DNA of 64,000 bases from Mangrovibacillus cuniculi (GTDB lineage Bacteria; Bacillota; Bacilli; Bacillales; R1DC41), in assembly GCF_015482585.1 (NCBI RefSeq), contig NZ_CP049742.1:2139001-2203000 (forward strand). The letters run 5' to 3'. The notes under the pieces were generated by a model. The model ran no database searches, had not been told where the DNA came from, and saw nothing but the letters and a program-made list of their open reading frames with translations. This document shows, one piece after another, positions 40,468-50,195 of this stretch. Position numbers and translations under genes: made by a program. Position 1 is the first letter of the stretch, and every line of letters starts with the position of its first letter.

Positions 40468-41922
40468 CTACCTTCCCTCAGCCTCCAAAATCTCCACAGC
40501 CTTTGCCAACTGCAAGTCGTTTTCTTGCTTGTTGATCTCCGCTCGAACCTGTTCTTCCAATGCCATTGCCGTTTGCTTATCGATTTGTCCAGAGACGACG
40601 ATGTTTTGTGCTACTTGGAAGTCGCGCACTGCTTTTTCTGTTTGAATGCTGAAGTAACCATCCGTTCGACCTGGTTCATATCCTAAGCCAGCTAACATTT
40701 CTTGTGCCGCTAGCACTTCTTCATTATTCATTTCACGCTTCAATGTTTCCGATAACTGCAATAGATGCGCATGGAAAATGGCCGGTTGCTGTACTTCTAC
40801 TGTTGGCTTAATACCTTTTCCATGAATCCAGTTTCCATCAGGTGTTAACCATTTTGCCATCGTCAACTTGATGGTACTCTTATCCGACAGTTCCAGTGGC
40901 TGTTGCACGGTTCCTTTACCGAAAGATGTTTCCCCAACTAACGGATATCCTCCCGCTTCTTGTAATGCTGCCGCTAAAATTTCCGACGCAGACGCGCTTC
41001 CTTTATCCATTAACACCGCGATTGGATATGGTTTTTTCTTTGCATTATTTGATTGAAAGCCTGTTGTTTCACCGTTTCGCTCTTGAATTTGCAAGTACGG
41101 CTTTTCAGCAGTCACCAGCGGCTGCACCATTTTCTCTACAGCTGATAACAATCCACCTGGATTTCCACGGACATCAATAATAATTCCGGCTACTTTTTTC
41201 GCTTCCAAATCCGCAATAGAAGTTAAGAAATCTTCCGCTGTATGTTCTGAAAAACTACTAACTTCGATTACGCCATACGTCTTCTCATTTTTCGTTACCA
41301 TCTCTGTTTTGACCGTCTCTACAGGAATCTCATCTCTCTTCACAATAACCGTTAAGGGATTCGCTAACCCTTTTCGCTTAATTTGAATTTGCACTGTCGA
41401 GCCTTTTTCCCCACGAATCTTCATGGTCGCTTCTACCAAATCTAATCCTTCCACTGATTGTCCATCTATCGCAAGAATTTGATCCAACGGCTTTAACCCA
41501 GCTTTTTCTGCAGGACTCCCTTTAAATGGAGAAACGATTACTAGCTTTCCATCTTGCACCGTTACTTCCGCACCAATTCCCTCGAAAGAAGATTGCAATG
41601 TTTGCTGGAAACGAGTTGCGGTCTCTGCATCCATGTAGACTGAATACGGGTCATTTAACGTTTGAACCATTCCTTCAATGGCACCTGCCACAAGCTCATC
41701 ATCAGACATTTCCTCTACATAAGAGTCGTGAATTAAACTGAACGCTTGTCTGATTTTCTCCTCTTGTTCCGGTGTGATATTTCCGTTAATCGGCGTCGCT
41801 ACACCGTTTGCCGTTTCAATTACTGTTAGTTGCTTTTCCTTCCACTCTGAGCCAAAGTACGCACCAACCGATCCAGTTAAAAGAGAACAAACCATAATGG
41901 TAGAAATAGTTTTTGTATGCAT
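40468..41922 (-). CDS. ctpB: Carboxy-terminal processing peptidase CtpB
   Basis: S41 serine protease, exported and membrane-anchored; in B. subtilis CtpB cuts SpoIVFA to trigger pro-SigK processing. The 484-residue protein has an N-terminal hydrophobic signal (residues 7-24), a PDZ domain (GIGAEVTVQDGKLVIVSPFKG), the catalytic Ser in MDKGSASASEIL and Lys in SFGKGTVQ, then a C-terminal peptidoglycan-binding domain (EMLAGLGYEPGRTDGYF). AGGAGGT precedes ATG at 41922. Confidence 0.93.
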   Translation of the reverse strand: MHTKTISTIMVCSLLTGSVGAYFGSEWKEKQLTVIETANGVATPINGNITPEQEEKIRQAFSLIHDSYVEEMSDDELVAGAIEGMVQTLNDPYSVYMDAETATRFQQTLQSSFEGIGAEVTVQDGKLVIVSPFKGSPAEKAGLKPLDQILAIDGQSVEGLDLVEATMKIRGEKGSTVQIQIKRKGLANPLTVIVKRDEIPVETVKTEMVTKNEKTYGVIEVSSFSEHTAEDFLTSIADLEAKKVAGIIIDVRGNPGGLLSAVEKMVQPLVTAEKPYLQIQERNGETTGFQSNNAKKKPYPIAVLMDKGSASASEILAAALQEAGGYPLVGETSFGKGTVQQPLELSDKSTIKLTMAKWLTPDGNWIHGKGIKPTVEVQQPAIFHAHLLQLSETLKREMNNEEVLAAQEMLAGLGYEPGRTDGYFSIQTEKAVRDFQVAQNIVVSGQIDKQTAMALEEQVRAEINKQENDLQLAKAVEILEAEGR

Positions 41923-41981
41923 TGTAAACCTCCTATAAAAAGGACCACCTAATATAGCCCTTTATCTCCGTAAAGTAAAAA

Positions 41982-42016
41982 ACACCATGACAAGCGACGA
42001 GTTCTTGTCATGATGT
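41982..42016 (-). terminator. Intrinsic terminator of the methionine operon (after hom)
   Basis: CATGACAAG (41986-41994) and CTTGTCATG (42004-42012), extended by ACA/TGT, with six T on the minus strand (41977-41982). Confidence 0.88.
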
Positions 42017-42066
42017 CTTGTTACTCCACTATATGAAGGAGTAGGACAGGTTATTCCTAAGTTTTG

Positions 42067-43041
42067 TCATCTACCGGCGCTAGCAGGAACCACTGGTTTA
42101 ACTAACTTTACATATGAAATCCAATCATCTACCATGGCACTTGCTGTTGGGTAACTTCCTGCACCAGGTCCCGTGAAGGTCAAAACATCGGAGTAGGTTG
42201 TCGTCAACGCTATTGCATTTGTCACTCCATCTACTCCGAATAGCGGATGTTCTGGCAGAATTACTTTGGGAGCAATTACGGCGTGTAAGACATCTTCTTC
42301 AAAATAGGCAGAAGCGATATATCGAATACGCTCTCCTTCTTTCGGTTTCACTTGCTGTACAAATGGACCTAGAGGAATTCTCGTTTCTTTATCTGGTGAT
42401 TTACCAAAGACAGATTCACACATAATGCGTAGCTTAAATAAGGCATCCCAGCCATCTATATCAAACGAAGGATCCGCTTCCGCATAGCCTTTTTCTTGCG
42501 CTTTTTTGACATGCTCGAAGAAATCTCCTCCCTCTTTTCGGAGTGTGGTGACTAAGTAATTCGTTGTCCCATTGACAATTCCATCAATTCTCGTGAAAGT
42601 TTGTATGTGCAACAGCTCATTGATGGAGCGGATGATAGGAATTGCACCACCGGTAGTCGCCTCGTATCGAATAGATGTGCCATACTCACTTGCTACTTCT
42701 CGTAACGCTTTTCCTTTTTTCGCAAACATTTCTTTATTAGCAGTAATGACTGGAATCCCTTGTTCTAAAAAATACGTTGCGTAAGATACAGCTGGTTCCA
42801 CACCTACAATACATTCAAACACCACATCGAATGATGATCGCTTAAATGCATCCCAATCATATACAAACGAGAGATCTCCCTCTCGCTTTTTCAACCGATC
42901 TTTTACTAAAACGTACTCTACTTCTATTTCTCGAGAAACAAGAGAAGCAATTCTCTCTTTTTGTTCTTCCAAGACATTCACAATACCTTTTCCAACTGTT
43001 CCATAGCCGATAATCCCAATACGATAAACATTTCTTGTCAT
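42067..43041 (-). CDS. hom: Homoserine dehydrogenase, short form without ACT domain
   Basis: Reduces aspartate semialdehyde to homoserine. In the 324-residue product the N-terminal NAD(P) motif is GIIGYGTVGKGI, the substrate region TGGAIPIIRS...NGTTNYLVT, and the catalytic Lys/Asp motif AEADPSFDIDGWDALFKL. The protein ends at about residue 324, where B. subtilis Hom (about 430 residues) continues into an ACT regulatory domain, so feedback by amino acids may be absent. Its place after metX suggests a dedicated supply of homoserine for methionine. Confidence 0.92.
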   Translation of the reverse strand: MTRNVYRIGIIGYGTVGKGIVNVLEEQKERIASLVSREIEVEYVLVKDRLKKREGDLSFVYDWDAFKRSSFDVVFECIVGVEPAVSYATYFLEQGIPVITANKEMFAKKGKALREVASEYGTSIRYEATTGGAIPIIRSINELLHIQTFTRIDGIVNGTTNYLVTTLRKEGGDFFEHVKKAQEKGYAEADPSFDIDGWDALFKLRIMCESVFGKSPDKETRIPLGPFVQQVKPKEGERIRYIASAYFEEDVLHAVIAPKVILPEHPLFGVDGVTNAIALTTTYSDVLTFTGPGAGSYPTASAMVDDWISYVKLVKPVVPASAGR

Positions 43042-43042
43042 T

Positions 43043-44089
43043 TTATACCGTCTCCTCTACTCCGTTTACTAGCTCTCTTTGTATCGCAGGCCCCCATTTA
43101 TCTGCTTCTACTAAAAATCCGTCATGGCCAAAATCAGTAGATACTTTCACAAACGTACTATTTGGTAGGACGTTTGCCATTTCTTCCATCTCCTCAATCG
43201 AATAAAGTAAATCTCCTTCGTATCCGATTAACGTGACGGGAGTTTGAATCTCTCTCAATACTTTCTCTACTCCTCCTCGGTCACGTCCAATATCGTGTTG
43301 ATTCATTGCTCGAAGTAGCCTTAGATATGCATTTGCATCAAATCGCTGCAGAAAAATTTCTCCTTGATAGTCTAGATAAGACTGAATGCCGCTTCGCACC
43401 TCTCCGTAACGTTGTTGGAATAAAGTTTTTGAGCGATACGTAATCATCCCTACCATTCTGGCAATAGATAATCCAGACAAACCTTCGTTAGACGGATAGT
43501 TCCCATCTTGGAAGTTAGGATCTAATAGAATTGCTTGTTCCCCTACATGATTAAAAGCTATGGCGTATGGACTTAATGCAGCTGTACTTGCTAAAACTAC
43601 CGCCCTATTTATCAGAGAAGGATAAAGGACAAGCCACTCTAGTACTTGCATACCTCCTAATGAACCACCAATTACTGCATGAATGGAAGAGATGTTCAGT
43701 TTGTCGAGTGCTTTTCGTTGCACGTGAACCATATCTCGAATCGTCACTTCAGGAAATGTTGCGCCATATGGTTTTCCTGATGGAGAAGTACTTGTAGGAC
43801 CAGTACTTCCATAGCAACTTCCCAAGACATTGAAAGTAAGAACTTGAAACTCGTTTGTGTCGACATACTTTCCAGTACCAATACACTCAGCCCACCAACC
43901 AGGTTGATCTTCTGTACCAACTGCAACTTGGTTTCCCGTCAAAGCGTGGCAAACTAATACAACTGGGTTATGCGGATTTCCCACTCGCTCGTATGCCACT
44001 TCAACAGCAGGAATGACTTCTCCCCTTTCTGTTGTATAGCTACCGATGTGTACTTTTCCTGTTTCACGATACCTCAATGGCAATGTCAC
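43043..44089 (-). CDS. metX: Homoserine O-acetyltransferase MetX
   Basis: Acetyl-CoA-dependent activation of homoserine. The 348-residue alpha/beta-hydrolase has nucleophile Ser in VIGGSLGGMQVLEW, the early motif LVCHALTGNQ, and the catalytic Asp and His in STDFGHDGFLVE near the C-terminus. The start codon lies 26 bases inside the acs-like gene, so the two are translationally coupled; hom follows at one base. Confidence 0.95.
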   Translation of the reverse strand: MTLPLRYRETGKVHIGSYTTERGEVIPAVEVAYERVGNPHNPVVLVCHALTGNQVAVGTEDQPGWWAECIGTGKYVDTNEFQVLTFNVLGSCYGSTGPTSTSPSGKPYGATFPEVTIRDMVHVQRKALDKLNISSIHAVIGGSLGGMQVLEWLVLYPSLINRAVVLASTAALSPYAIAFNHVGEQAILLDPNFQDGNYPSNEGLSGLSIARMVGMITYRSKTLFQQRYGEVRSGIQSYLDYQGEIFLQRFDANAYLRLLRAMNQHDIGRDRGGVEKVLREIQTPVTLIGYEGDLLYSIEEMEEMANVLPNSTFVKVSTDFGHDGFLVEADKWGPAIQRELVNGVEETV

Positions 44090-45653
44090 GCTTCTTCAAC
44101 TCTCTTCGCAAAATTTTCCCACTAATAGCCGTCTTTGGAAGCTCAGATAGGATTTCTAGTTCTCTTGGTGCTGCGTGTGGAGATAATGTTTCCTTCACAA
44201 ACTGACGTATCTCTTTAAGTAGTTGATCCGGATTTTGTTTTTGATAACTTTCATTTAATACTAGGAAGGCTTTCACAATCTCACCCCGAACAGGATCTGG
44301 CTTACCGACCACTCCCGCTTCCGCAACAGCCGGATGCTCTATTAATCTACTTTCCACTTCAAACGGACCAATTCTCTCCCCTGATGAATTAATCATGTCG
44401 TCGCTTCTTCCTTGGAAGTACACATATTCATCATGATCTTGGACTGCTAAATCTCCGGATAAATACCAATCTTTATTTAAAGCAAAGTAAGATTGATATT
44501 TTTCAGGATTATTCCACACTTCTTTCATCATGGATTCCCAAGGGGATTTAATCGCTAAATGTCCAAGTTCCCCTTTTGGAAGCACTTCACCGTTATCATT
44601 AAGAATCGCGATGGTTACCCATGGCAGCGGCTTCCCCATCGATCCTAGCCTCACTTCATCTCCAGGTAAGTTAACAATCATTTGAGAACCCGTCTCTGTC
44701 ATCCACCATGTATCACGGATCGTAAGGCCATATTCTCGCCTTCCCCACGTAACAATCTCTGGATTTAGCGGTTCTCCAACACTTGCAATCTCTCGTAAAC
44801 TGGATAAATCGTATGCCTCTAATACGTTTGGATCTGCAGCCATTAATAGACGGAAAGCAGTCGGAGCACTATACCATACTTCCACTCCTACTTGTTCAAT
44901 GGCTTCATACCAGACGTTTGGCGAGAATCTTCCATTCACAATCACTACATTTGCTCTGTTAAGAAAAGGAGCAAATGCGCCATACACCGTACCTGTTACC
45001 CAACCTAAATGAGCTGTGCACCAATACACCGTTTTTGGGTGGATAGCCAATACTTCTCTTCCGGTTTTGCGCTGTAAGGATACCACTCGGTGTGCATGAA
45101 CAATTCCTTTAGGCTTACCTGTGGAGCCACTTGTGTAATGGATATTAAGAGGATCATCTGGTGAAACAGCTTCCGTTACATGGTCAATTGTTGTAGCTGA
45201 GATGGAGGAAAAGGAACGAAAAGTGTCACCGTCCTGTTTTATATTTGTCACGAGTACGGTCACCCGTTGAGAAAGGCGCTCTAACGGAATTCTGTCAACG
45301 AACTCTGTATGTGTAAGGATGACAGAACCGCCACCATCCTCCATTCGGTCATATAATGCTTCTTCCATAAAGGATTCAAATAGCGGAACTGCCACCGCAC
45401 CAATTTTCACGACAGAAAGCAAAGCGACGTGTCCATCTAAGTGCTTTGGAAAGAAGGTGTATACTAAGTCACCTTTTTTCACACCTAGTTCCTTCAACCT
45501 CGCTCCCCATAGGTCTGTTTCTAACTTTAACCAATGATAGGAATACCTGCTGATGACACCTTCATCAACAAATGTAATCGCGATGTCGTCACCGTGTCCT
45601 TCTTCGATATGACGATCAATTGCTTGGTAAGCTAAGTTTTGACGAATACTCAT
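44064..45653 (-). CDS. AMP-forming acetyl-CoA synthetase-like ligase
   Basis: A 529-residue ANL-superfamily enzyme that adenylates a carboxylate and passes it to CoA. Motifs: P-loop YTSGSTGKPKGIVH, WWMTETGSQM, YFQGRSDDMINSSGERIGPFEVES, and KTAISGKILRREL with the catalytic Lys near the end. It resembles AcsA but is shorter than typical AcsA (about 570-650). Overlapping metX, it is placed to supply acetyl-CoA, though another acid is not excluded. Its ATG overlaps the ssuB-like stop by four bases. Confidence 0.88.
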   Translation of the reverse strand: MSIRQNLAYQAIDRHIEEGHGDDIAITFVDEGVISRYSYHWLKLETDLWGARLKELGVKKGDLVYTFFPKHLDGHVALLSVVKIGAVAVPLFESFMEEALYDRMEDGGGSVILTHTEFVDRIPLERLSQRVTVLVTNIKQDGDTFRSFSSISATTIDHVTEAVSPDDPLNIHYTSGSTGKPKGIVHAHRVVSLQRKTGREVLAIHPKTVYWCTAHLGWVTGTVYGAFAPFLNRANVVIVNGRFSPNVWYEAIEQVGVEVWYSAPTAFRLLMAADPNVLEAYDLSSLREIASVGEPLNPEIVTWGRREYGLTIRDTWWMTETGSQMIVNLPGDEVRLGSMGKPLPWVTIAILNDNGEVLPKGELGHLAIKSPWESMMKEVWNNPEKYQSYFALNKDWYLSGDLAVQDHDEYVYFQGRSDDMINSSGERIGPFEVESRLIEHPAVAEAGVVGKPDPVRGEIVKAFLVLNESYQKQNPDQLLKEIRQFVKETLSPHAAPRELEILSELPKTAISGKILRRELKKRDIAIEVS

Positions 45654-46378
45654 TCTGAACGGTCCTCTCCTTCCTTTTCTGTCACGTGTAATAACGAGAG
45701 TATTTCTCCACGTTGTCTAATTCTTGCTTCATCTTGCAGGTCTCGTGTGCGATTTCCTTCTACTTTGATATCTGCAATGACTTCGCCTGGTTTGCCTTTC
45801 ATGATTAGAATTCGGTCGCAAACATACAGGGCTTCATCGATATCATGCGTCACGAAGATCATCGTTTTCTGTTCTTCTTTCCACAATTGTAAAAGAAGGT
45901 CTTGTAACTGCATTTTCGTAAAAGCGTCAAGTGCGCTGAACGGTTCATCTAATAGAAGTAAGTTTGGCTTTGTTCTAAGCGCTCTGGCAATCGCCACACG
46001 TTGTGCCATTCCGCCAGAGAGGTCTTTCGGGTACAACTTGTTTGCTCCTTCAAGGCCTACTCTTGCTAACCATTCATTAACGGTAAGTAGATCCTTATGA
46101 CCGGAATTCTTTACGAACCCAACGTTTTCTTCTACCGTTAACCACGGAAATAATCGTGGTTCTTGAAAAATCATGCCAACGTCTTTGGAAGACTTTGACC
46201 ATCCTAATTTCCCTTCTGTCAGTTCGTCTAATTTGGCAATAACTCGAAGCAACGTACTTTTTCCACAGCCACTCGTTCCTAGTAATCCAACAATTTCGCC
46301 TTCTTGAATATCGACAGAGAGGCGACGAAAGCCTGCTCCGTTATCAAATTGTCGTGTAGCTTTTTGAATCGTTAACAT
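45650..46378 (-). CDS. ssuB: ABC transporter ATP-binding protein, sulfonate/taurine type
   Basis: Cytosolic ATPase of an SsuABC-type importer. The 242-residue protein has Walker A GTSGCGKST, signature LSGGMAQRVAIARAL, Walker B LLLLDEPFSALD and the H-loop VTHDIDEAL. It sits directly after permease and binding-protein genes. The family also covers nitrate, taurine and pyrimidine precursors; the SAM-controlled methionine context favours organic sulfur. Confidence 0.88.
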   Translation of the reverse strand: MLTIQKATRQFDNGAGFRRLSVDIQEGEIVGLLGTSGCGKSTLLRVIAKLDELTEGKLGWSKSSKDVGMIFQEPRLFPWLTVEENVGFVKNSGHKDLLTVNEWLARVGLEGANKLYPKDLSGGMAQRVAIARALRTKPNLLLLDEPFSALDAFTKMQLQDLLLQLWKEEQKTMIFVTHDIDEALYVCDRILIMKGKPGEVIADIKVEGNRTRDLQDEARIRQRGEILSLLHVTEKEGEDRSE

Positions 46379-46393
46379 TTGTTCGTCTCCTCT

Positions 46394-47230
46394 CTATACG
46401 TTTCTCATGCTGTCTTGCCATTTCAGCGACATCTTTTCTACGATTTGAATTAGGGCATCTGTTACCTTACCAATAATCGCAAATAGTAGAATACTGCCGA
46501 TTACGATATCTGGTGAAGACATGTTTTGACCAAAAACAAGTAAGAATCCTAAGCCTTGACTAGCTCCCATTAGCTCAGCAGCTACAACAAACATCCATCC
46601 AAGACCTAAGCCACTTCGCAATCCTACGAAAAAAGATGGGAGCGCTGCTGGTAAGATAATTCGTTTAATGGTCTCTAGAGAAGATAGTTCGTAAAGTTTA
46701 CCTACTTCTAGTAGTTTCCGATCGACACTGTGAATGCCAGAGACGACATTTAAATAAACCGGGAAAAACACGCCAACTGCAATTAGTAAAACTTTCGACG
46801 ACTCACCAATACCTAACCATAAAATGAATAGGGGAACCCACGCTAAAGAAGGAATGGATCGGAATCCTTGAATGAGAGGATCAACGGCTTGTTCTGTTTG
46901 CTTAAAGTACCCAACAATTGCTCCTAAAACGGTTGCAAGGACTGTTCCAATCGCAAATCCAAGGGCAACGCGTATGACGGTTGCACTTATATGCGGCCAA
47001 AGTTCTCCAGTTGTCGCCATCTCCGAAATGGTTGTGAGGATGGTAGATGGAGGCGGAAGTTGATAGGATGGAACGAGTCCAAGCCTTCCTACCGCTTCCC
47101 AGATGAGGAAAAGCAGGGCGGGTAAAACCCACCCAATCCAAGCTGTTTGCTTCTTTTTAGATTTTCCTTGCACATTGGTTGTTGTAGGAACAGATCCTTG
47201 ACTTAGTACCTGTTCGGAGTGTCCAGCCAC
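46394..47230 (-). CDS. ssuC: ABC transporter permease, sulfonate/taurine type
   Basis: A 278-residue membrane protein with about six hydrophobic helices and the EAA-type loop ELSSLETIKRIILPAALPSFFVGLR, which docks the ATPase. The N-terminus has a polar extension of about 30 residues. Starts at GTG 47230 after AAAGGAGG; 13 bases separate it from the binding-protein gene. Confidence 0.88.
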   Translation of the reverse strand: MAGHSEQVLSQGSVPTTTNVQGKSKKKQTAWIGWVLPALLFLIWEAVGRLGLVPSYQLPPPSTILTTISEMATTGELWPHISATVIRVALGFAIGTVLATVLGAIVGYFKQTEQAVDPLIQGFRSIPSLAWVPLFILWLGIGESSKVLLIAVGVFFPVYLNVVSGIHSVDRKLLEVGKLYELSSLETIKRIILPAALPSFFVGLRSGLGLGWMFVVAAELMGASQGLGFLLVFGQNMSSPDIVIGSILLFAIIGKVTDALIQIVEKMSLKWQDSMRNV

Positions 47231-47243
47231 AACAATACCTCCT

Positions 47244-48212
47244 TTATTTTGTAAATTGATCGTTTAATAGTTCATCCACTGTTTTTTCTACATCAACGGA
47301 CGGTTTTACCACTTCTACTTCTTGTAAAATTCGTCCGGCTTCTAAGATCGTTTCTTTCTTGTCATCATTGATTGCCGAGTTAGAGAAGTCGTTTCTTTCT
47401 AACTGTTTTTTGGCTACTTCTAAATCAATGCCTGCTTCTTCCGCCAGTAAAGCTGCTGTTTCTTCTGGATTGGCAATTGCCCATTCTCGCGCTTCTTCAT
47501 ATGCTGCGATAACTTTATCTACATACTCTGGATACTGTTTGGCAAACTCACTACGAACATTTAGGATCCCGTATGTGTTTGCATCAGGATTACGATGGAA
47601 TAGTTTTGCATTGTTACCTAACTCCACTTTAGCCATGTGAGGATCCAACCCAGCCCAAGCATCTACTTGATTGTTTAGTAGAGCAGCTGCCCCGTCACTA
47701 TGCTGAAGATTAACGATTTCCACATCTTTTGCTGATAAACCAGCATCTTTAAGAGCTCTCAACAGGAAGATGTATGGATCAGTCCCTAGCGTTGCTGCTA
47801 CTTTCTTGCCCTTTAAATCTTCTACTTTCGTAATCTCGCTATCTTCTGTTGTGACAAGTGCAGTCCACTCTGGTTTGGAGTAGGAATACACAGCTTCAAT
47901 TGGTGAGCCATTTGATTTTGCTAAAAACGACGCCGCTCCTGCAGTGGAACCAAAGTCAATGCTTCCAGCGTTTAGGAATTCTAGCGCTTTGTTACTCCCT
48001 TGAGATAACACGTATTCCACTTCCACTCCCTCTTCTTCTAATGCTTTCTCCAAGAATCCTTTGTCTTTTAAAACTAGGGAAGTTGGAGAGTAATACGCAT
48101 AATCGACTACAATTTTAGAAGGCTTACCGTCTCCTGATGTCGCGCTGGAAGAACAGCCGACTAAGGAAGCGATAATTCCTACAGTTAAAAGTGCCCAAAT
48201 AATTTTTTTCAT
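47244..48212 (-). CDS. ssuA: Sulfonate-type substrate-binding lipoprotein
   Basis: A 322-residue extracytoplasmic solute-binding protein of the NMT1/SsuA fold. A signal peptide with a lipobox ends at Cys20 (ASLVGCSS), so the mature protein is a membrane-anchored lipoprotein. The motifs GSIDFGSTAGAASFLAKSNG and DLKGKKVAATLGTDPYIFLL fit this group. It leads the transporter genes, 12 bases after the sulfhydrylase gene. No SsuD monooxygenase gene is present nearby, so how a sulfonate would be desulfonated is not shown here. Confidence 0.87.
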   Translation of the reverse strand: MKKIIWALLTVGIIASLVGCSSSATSGDGKPSKIVVDYAYYSPTSLVLKDKGFLEKALEEEGVEVEYVLSQGSNKALEFLNAGSIDFGSTAGAASFLAKSNGSPIEAVYSYSKPEWTALVTTEDSEITKVEDLKGKKVAATLGTDPYIFLLRALKDAGLSAKDVEIVNLQHSDGAAALLNNQVDAWAGLDPHMAKVELGNNAKLFHRNPDANTYGILNVRSEFAKQYPEYVDKVIAAYEEAREWAIANPEETAALLAEEAGIDLEVAKKQLERNDFSNSAINDDKKETILEAGRILQEVEVVKPSVDVEKTVDELLNDQFTK

Positions 48213-48224
48213 CTTCTCTTCCTC

Positions 48225-50027
48225 CTACACTTCGCAAGCATACGTCACGATGGATCCACGTATACGCTGAGCTTCTTTATAGGTGCAACGATTGTGCACT
48301 ACTTCTAATCCTGCATCACGTGCAATGGATGCGGCTTCTGGTGAAATAACGCCTTCTTGTAACCAGAAGATACGAGGCTGTACTTCCACTGCTTCTTTCG
48401 CAATTTCAATCGCTGCTTCTGGGCTTCGGAATACTTGCACGATGTCTACTTCCACTGGGATGGAACGTAAATCTGGATAAGCTGTTTCCCCTAGCACTTC
48501 CGTTTCTCTTGGGTTAACAGGAATGACTTTATAGCCTAATCGCTGCATCTTTCTTGCTAAGCGGTAGCTTGGGCGAGCAGGGTTACTTGATAGTCCTACA
48601 ATTGCTAATGTCTTCGGCGTTTGCACTGTGTTCCCTTGAACCGTTTCTGTTTTAAATGGAGATTGAAGCGCCCACTTGATTACTCCTTCATCGTTTACTG
48701 TGATAGCAGAAGATGGTTCGGAGTGGACAGACTTTCCTGTAGCAAGTGCAATCGCACGATCTAAGTCATGCAGCAAATCCTTTGTTGATTCTAATCCGAT
48801 GGAAAGTCTGATTAGTTCCTCTGTTACGCCAGATTTCTTTAAATCTTCTGCGGATAACTGTTGGTGAGTTGTCGATGCTGGATGGATAATTAGTGACTTC
48901 GCATCTCCAACGTTTGCTACATGCGACCAAAGGGAAACAGCATCAATGGCTTTCTTACCGGCATCTCTTCCCCCTTCAATTCCGAAAACGACGATAGATC
49001 CTGCTCCTTTTGGAAGGTATTTTTTCGCCAACTCGTAGGATGGATGGGTTGGAAGACCAGGATACGTCACCCATTCCACTCCAGGGTGGTTATCTAAGTA
49101 TTGTGCAATTTCGATGGCATTTTGATTATGCCTCTCCACTCGTAAGTGCAGTGTCTCTAATCCTTGCAGAAGTAAAAACGCATTTTGCGGACTCAAGCAT
49201 GCTCCAAAGTCTCGTAGAAGTTGCACTCGTAACTTTGTCGCAAAAGCTAACGTTCCAAAATCTACTGCGTAACGGATTCCATTGTAACTTGCATCAGCCT
49301 GAGTGAAAGTAGGGAATTTTTCACTATTCCAATTAAAGCGACCTCCATCTACCACAACTCCTCCAATTGCAGTCCCATGTCCGCCAATCCACTTCGTTGC
49401 GGAATGAACGACAATGTCTGCACCAAATTTCAATGGTTGGCAGTTAAACGGTGTCGCGAACGTGTTGTCGATAATAAGCGGTAGCCCGTTTTCATGTGCA
49501 GCTTCTGCAACAGCTTCGATATCGAGTACGTGAAGACTTGGATTACCAATCGTTTCTGCAAAAAATGCTTTTGTATTCGGGTGAACGGCTGCGCGGAATG
49601 CGTTCGGATCTTTCGGATCAACAAACGATACGTCGATTCCGTAACGAGGTAAGGTGATGGCGAACAAATTGTACGTTCCACCGTAAAGGTTAGATGCGGC
49701 AACGATATGATCACCAGCCGATGCAACGTTTAAGATTGCTAGCGTAATTGCTGCCATTCCTGAAGAAGTTGCGACAGATGCAACACCGTCTTCTAGGAGT
49801 GCAATTCGCTTCTCAAACACGTCGACCGTAGGATTTCCGATGCGGCTATAAATGTTACCTGGCTCATCTAGAGAGAATAAGCTTTGCGCATGGTCGGTGT
49901 CGGCAAATACGTAAGACGTTGTTTGATAAATTGGTACCGCGCGAGATCCAGTCGTTGGATCTGGAGATTGACCTCCGTGTAATAAAAGCGTTTCTGCATC
50001 ATATTGTTGAAATTCGTGTTTACTCAT
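48225..50027 (-). CDS. metY: O-acetylhomoserine sulfhydrylase fused to a CoA-binding domain
   Basis: A 600-residue fusion. Residues 1-430 are a Cys/Met-metabolism PLP enzyme of the sulfhydrylase length class, with SRIGNPTVDVFEKR, YGGTYNLF and PLP-Lys212 in VVHSATKWIGGHG. It makes homocysteine from O-acetylhomoserine and sulfide. Residues 472-600 are a CoA-binding (YccU-type, Rossmann) domain: LAIVGLSSNPARPSYRLA, GYKVIPVNPRE, FWLQEGVISPEAASIARDAG. Ordinary MetY ends near residue 430. AGGAGGAA precedes ATG at 50027. It is the first gene of the seven-gene operon metY-ssuACB-acs-metX-hom. Confidence 0.92.
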   Translation of the reverse strand: MSKHEFQQYDAETLLLHGGQSPDPTTGSRAVPIYQTTSYVFADTDHAQSLFSLDEPGNIYSRIGNPTVDVFEKRIALLEDGVASVATSSGMAAITLAILNVASAGDHIVAASNLYGGTYNLFAITLPRYGIDVSFVDPKDPNAFRAAVHPNTKAFFAETIGNPSLHVLDIEAVAEAAHENGLPLIIDNTFATPFNCQPLKFGADIVVHSATKWIGGHGTAIGGVVVDGGRFNWNSEKFPTFTQADASYNGIRYAVDFGTLAFATKLRVQLLRDFGACLSPQNAFLLLQGLETLHLRVERHNQNAIEIAQYLDNHPGVEWVTYPGLPTHPSYELAKKYLPKGAGSIVVFGIEGGRDAGKKAIDAVSLWSHVANVGDAKSLIIHPASTTHQQLSAEDLKKSGVTEELIRLSIGLESTKDLLHDLDRAIALATGKSVHSEPSSAITVNDEGVIKWALQSPFKTETVQGNTVQTPKTLAIVGLSSNPARPSYRLARKMQRLGYKVIPVNPRETEVLGETAYPDLRSIPVEVDIVQVFRSPEAAIEIAKEAVEVQPRIFWLQEGVISPEAASIARDAGLEVVHNRCTYKEAQRIRGSIVTYACEV

Positions 50028-50195
50028 TGTATTATTCCTCCTAATTTGATGTTTTTTGTCGGTTTAAAGTGTAAAAGTGTAACGGTGTAGTCATGGTTGG
50101 GGCGGTTGGTAGCTTGCTATGATTTTTGATTGCTTAGGATCTTTCATGGTGGATTTCGTTGTTGGTGGTTCTCAGTTTTGTGTTCTTCTTGCTTT

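Noticed and set aside
40248-40686. Overlapping open frames through the 20-bp array
   Set aside because: The unit is not a multiple of three, so the frames arise by chance from a stop-free GC-rich repeat; no ribosome site.
45639-46100. 153-codon open frame opposite the ssuB-like gene
   Set aside because: Shadow of a clearly conserved ABC ATPase; no recognisable motifs and no ribosome site.
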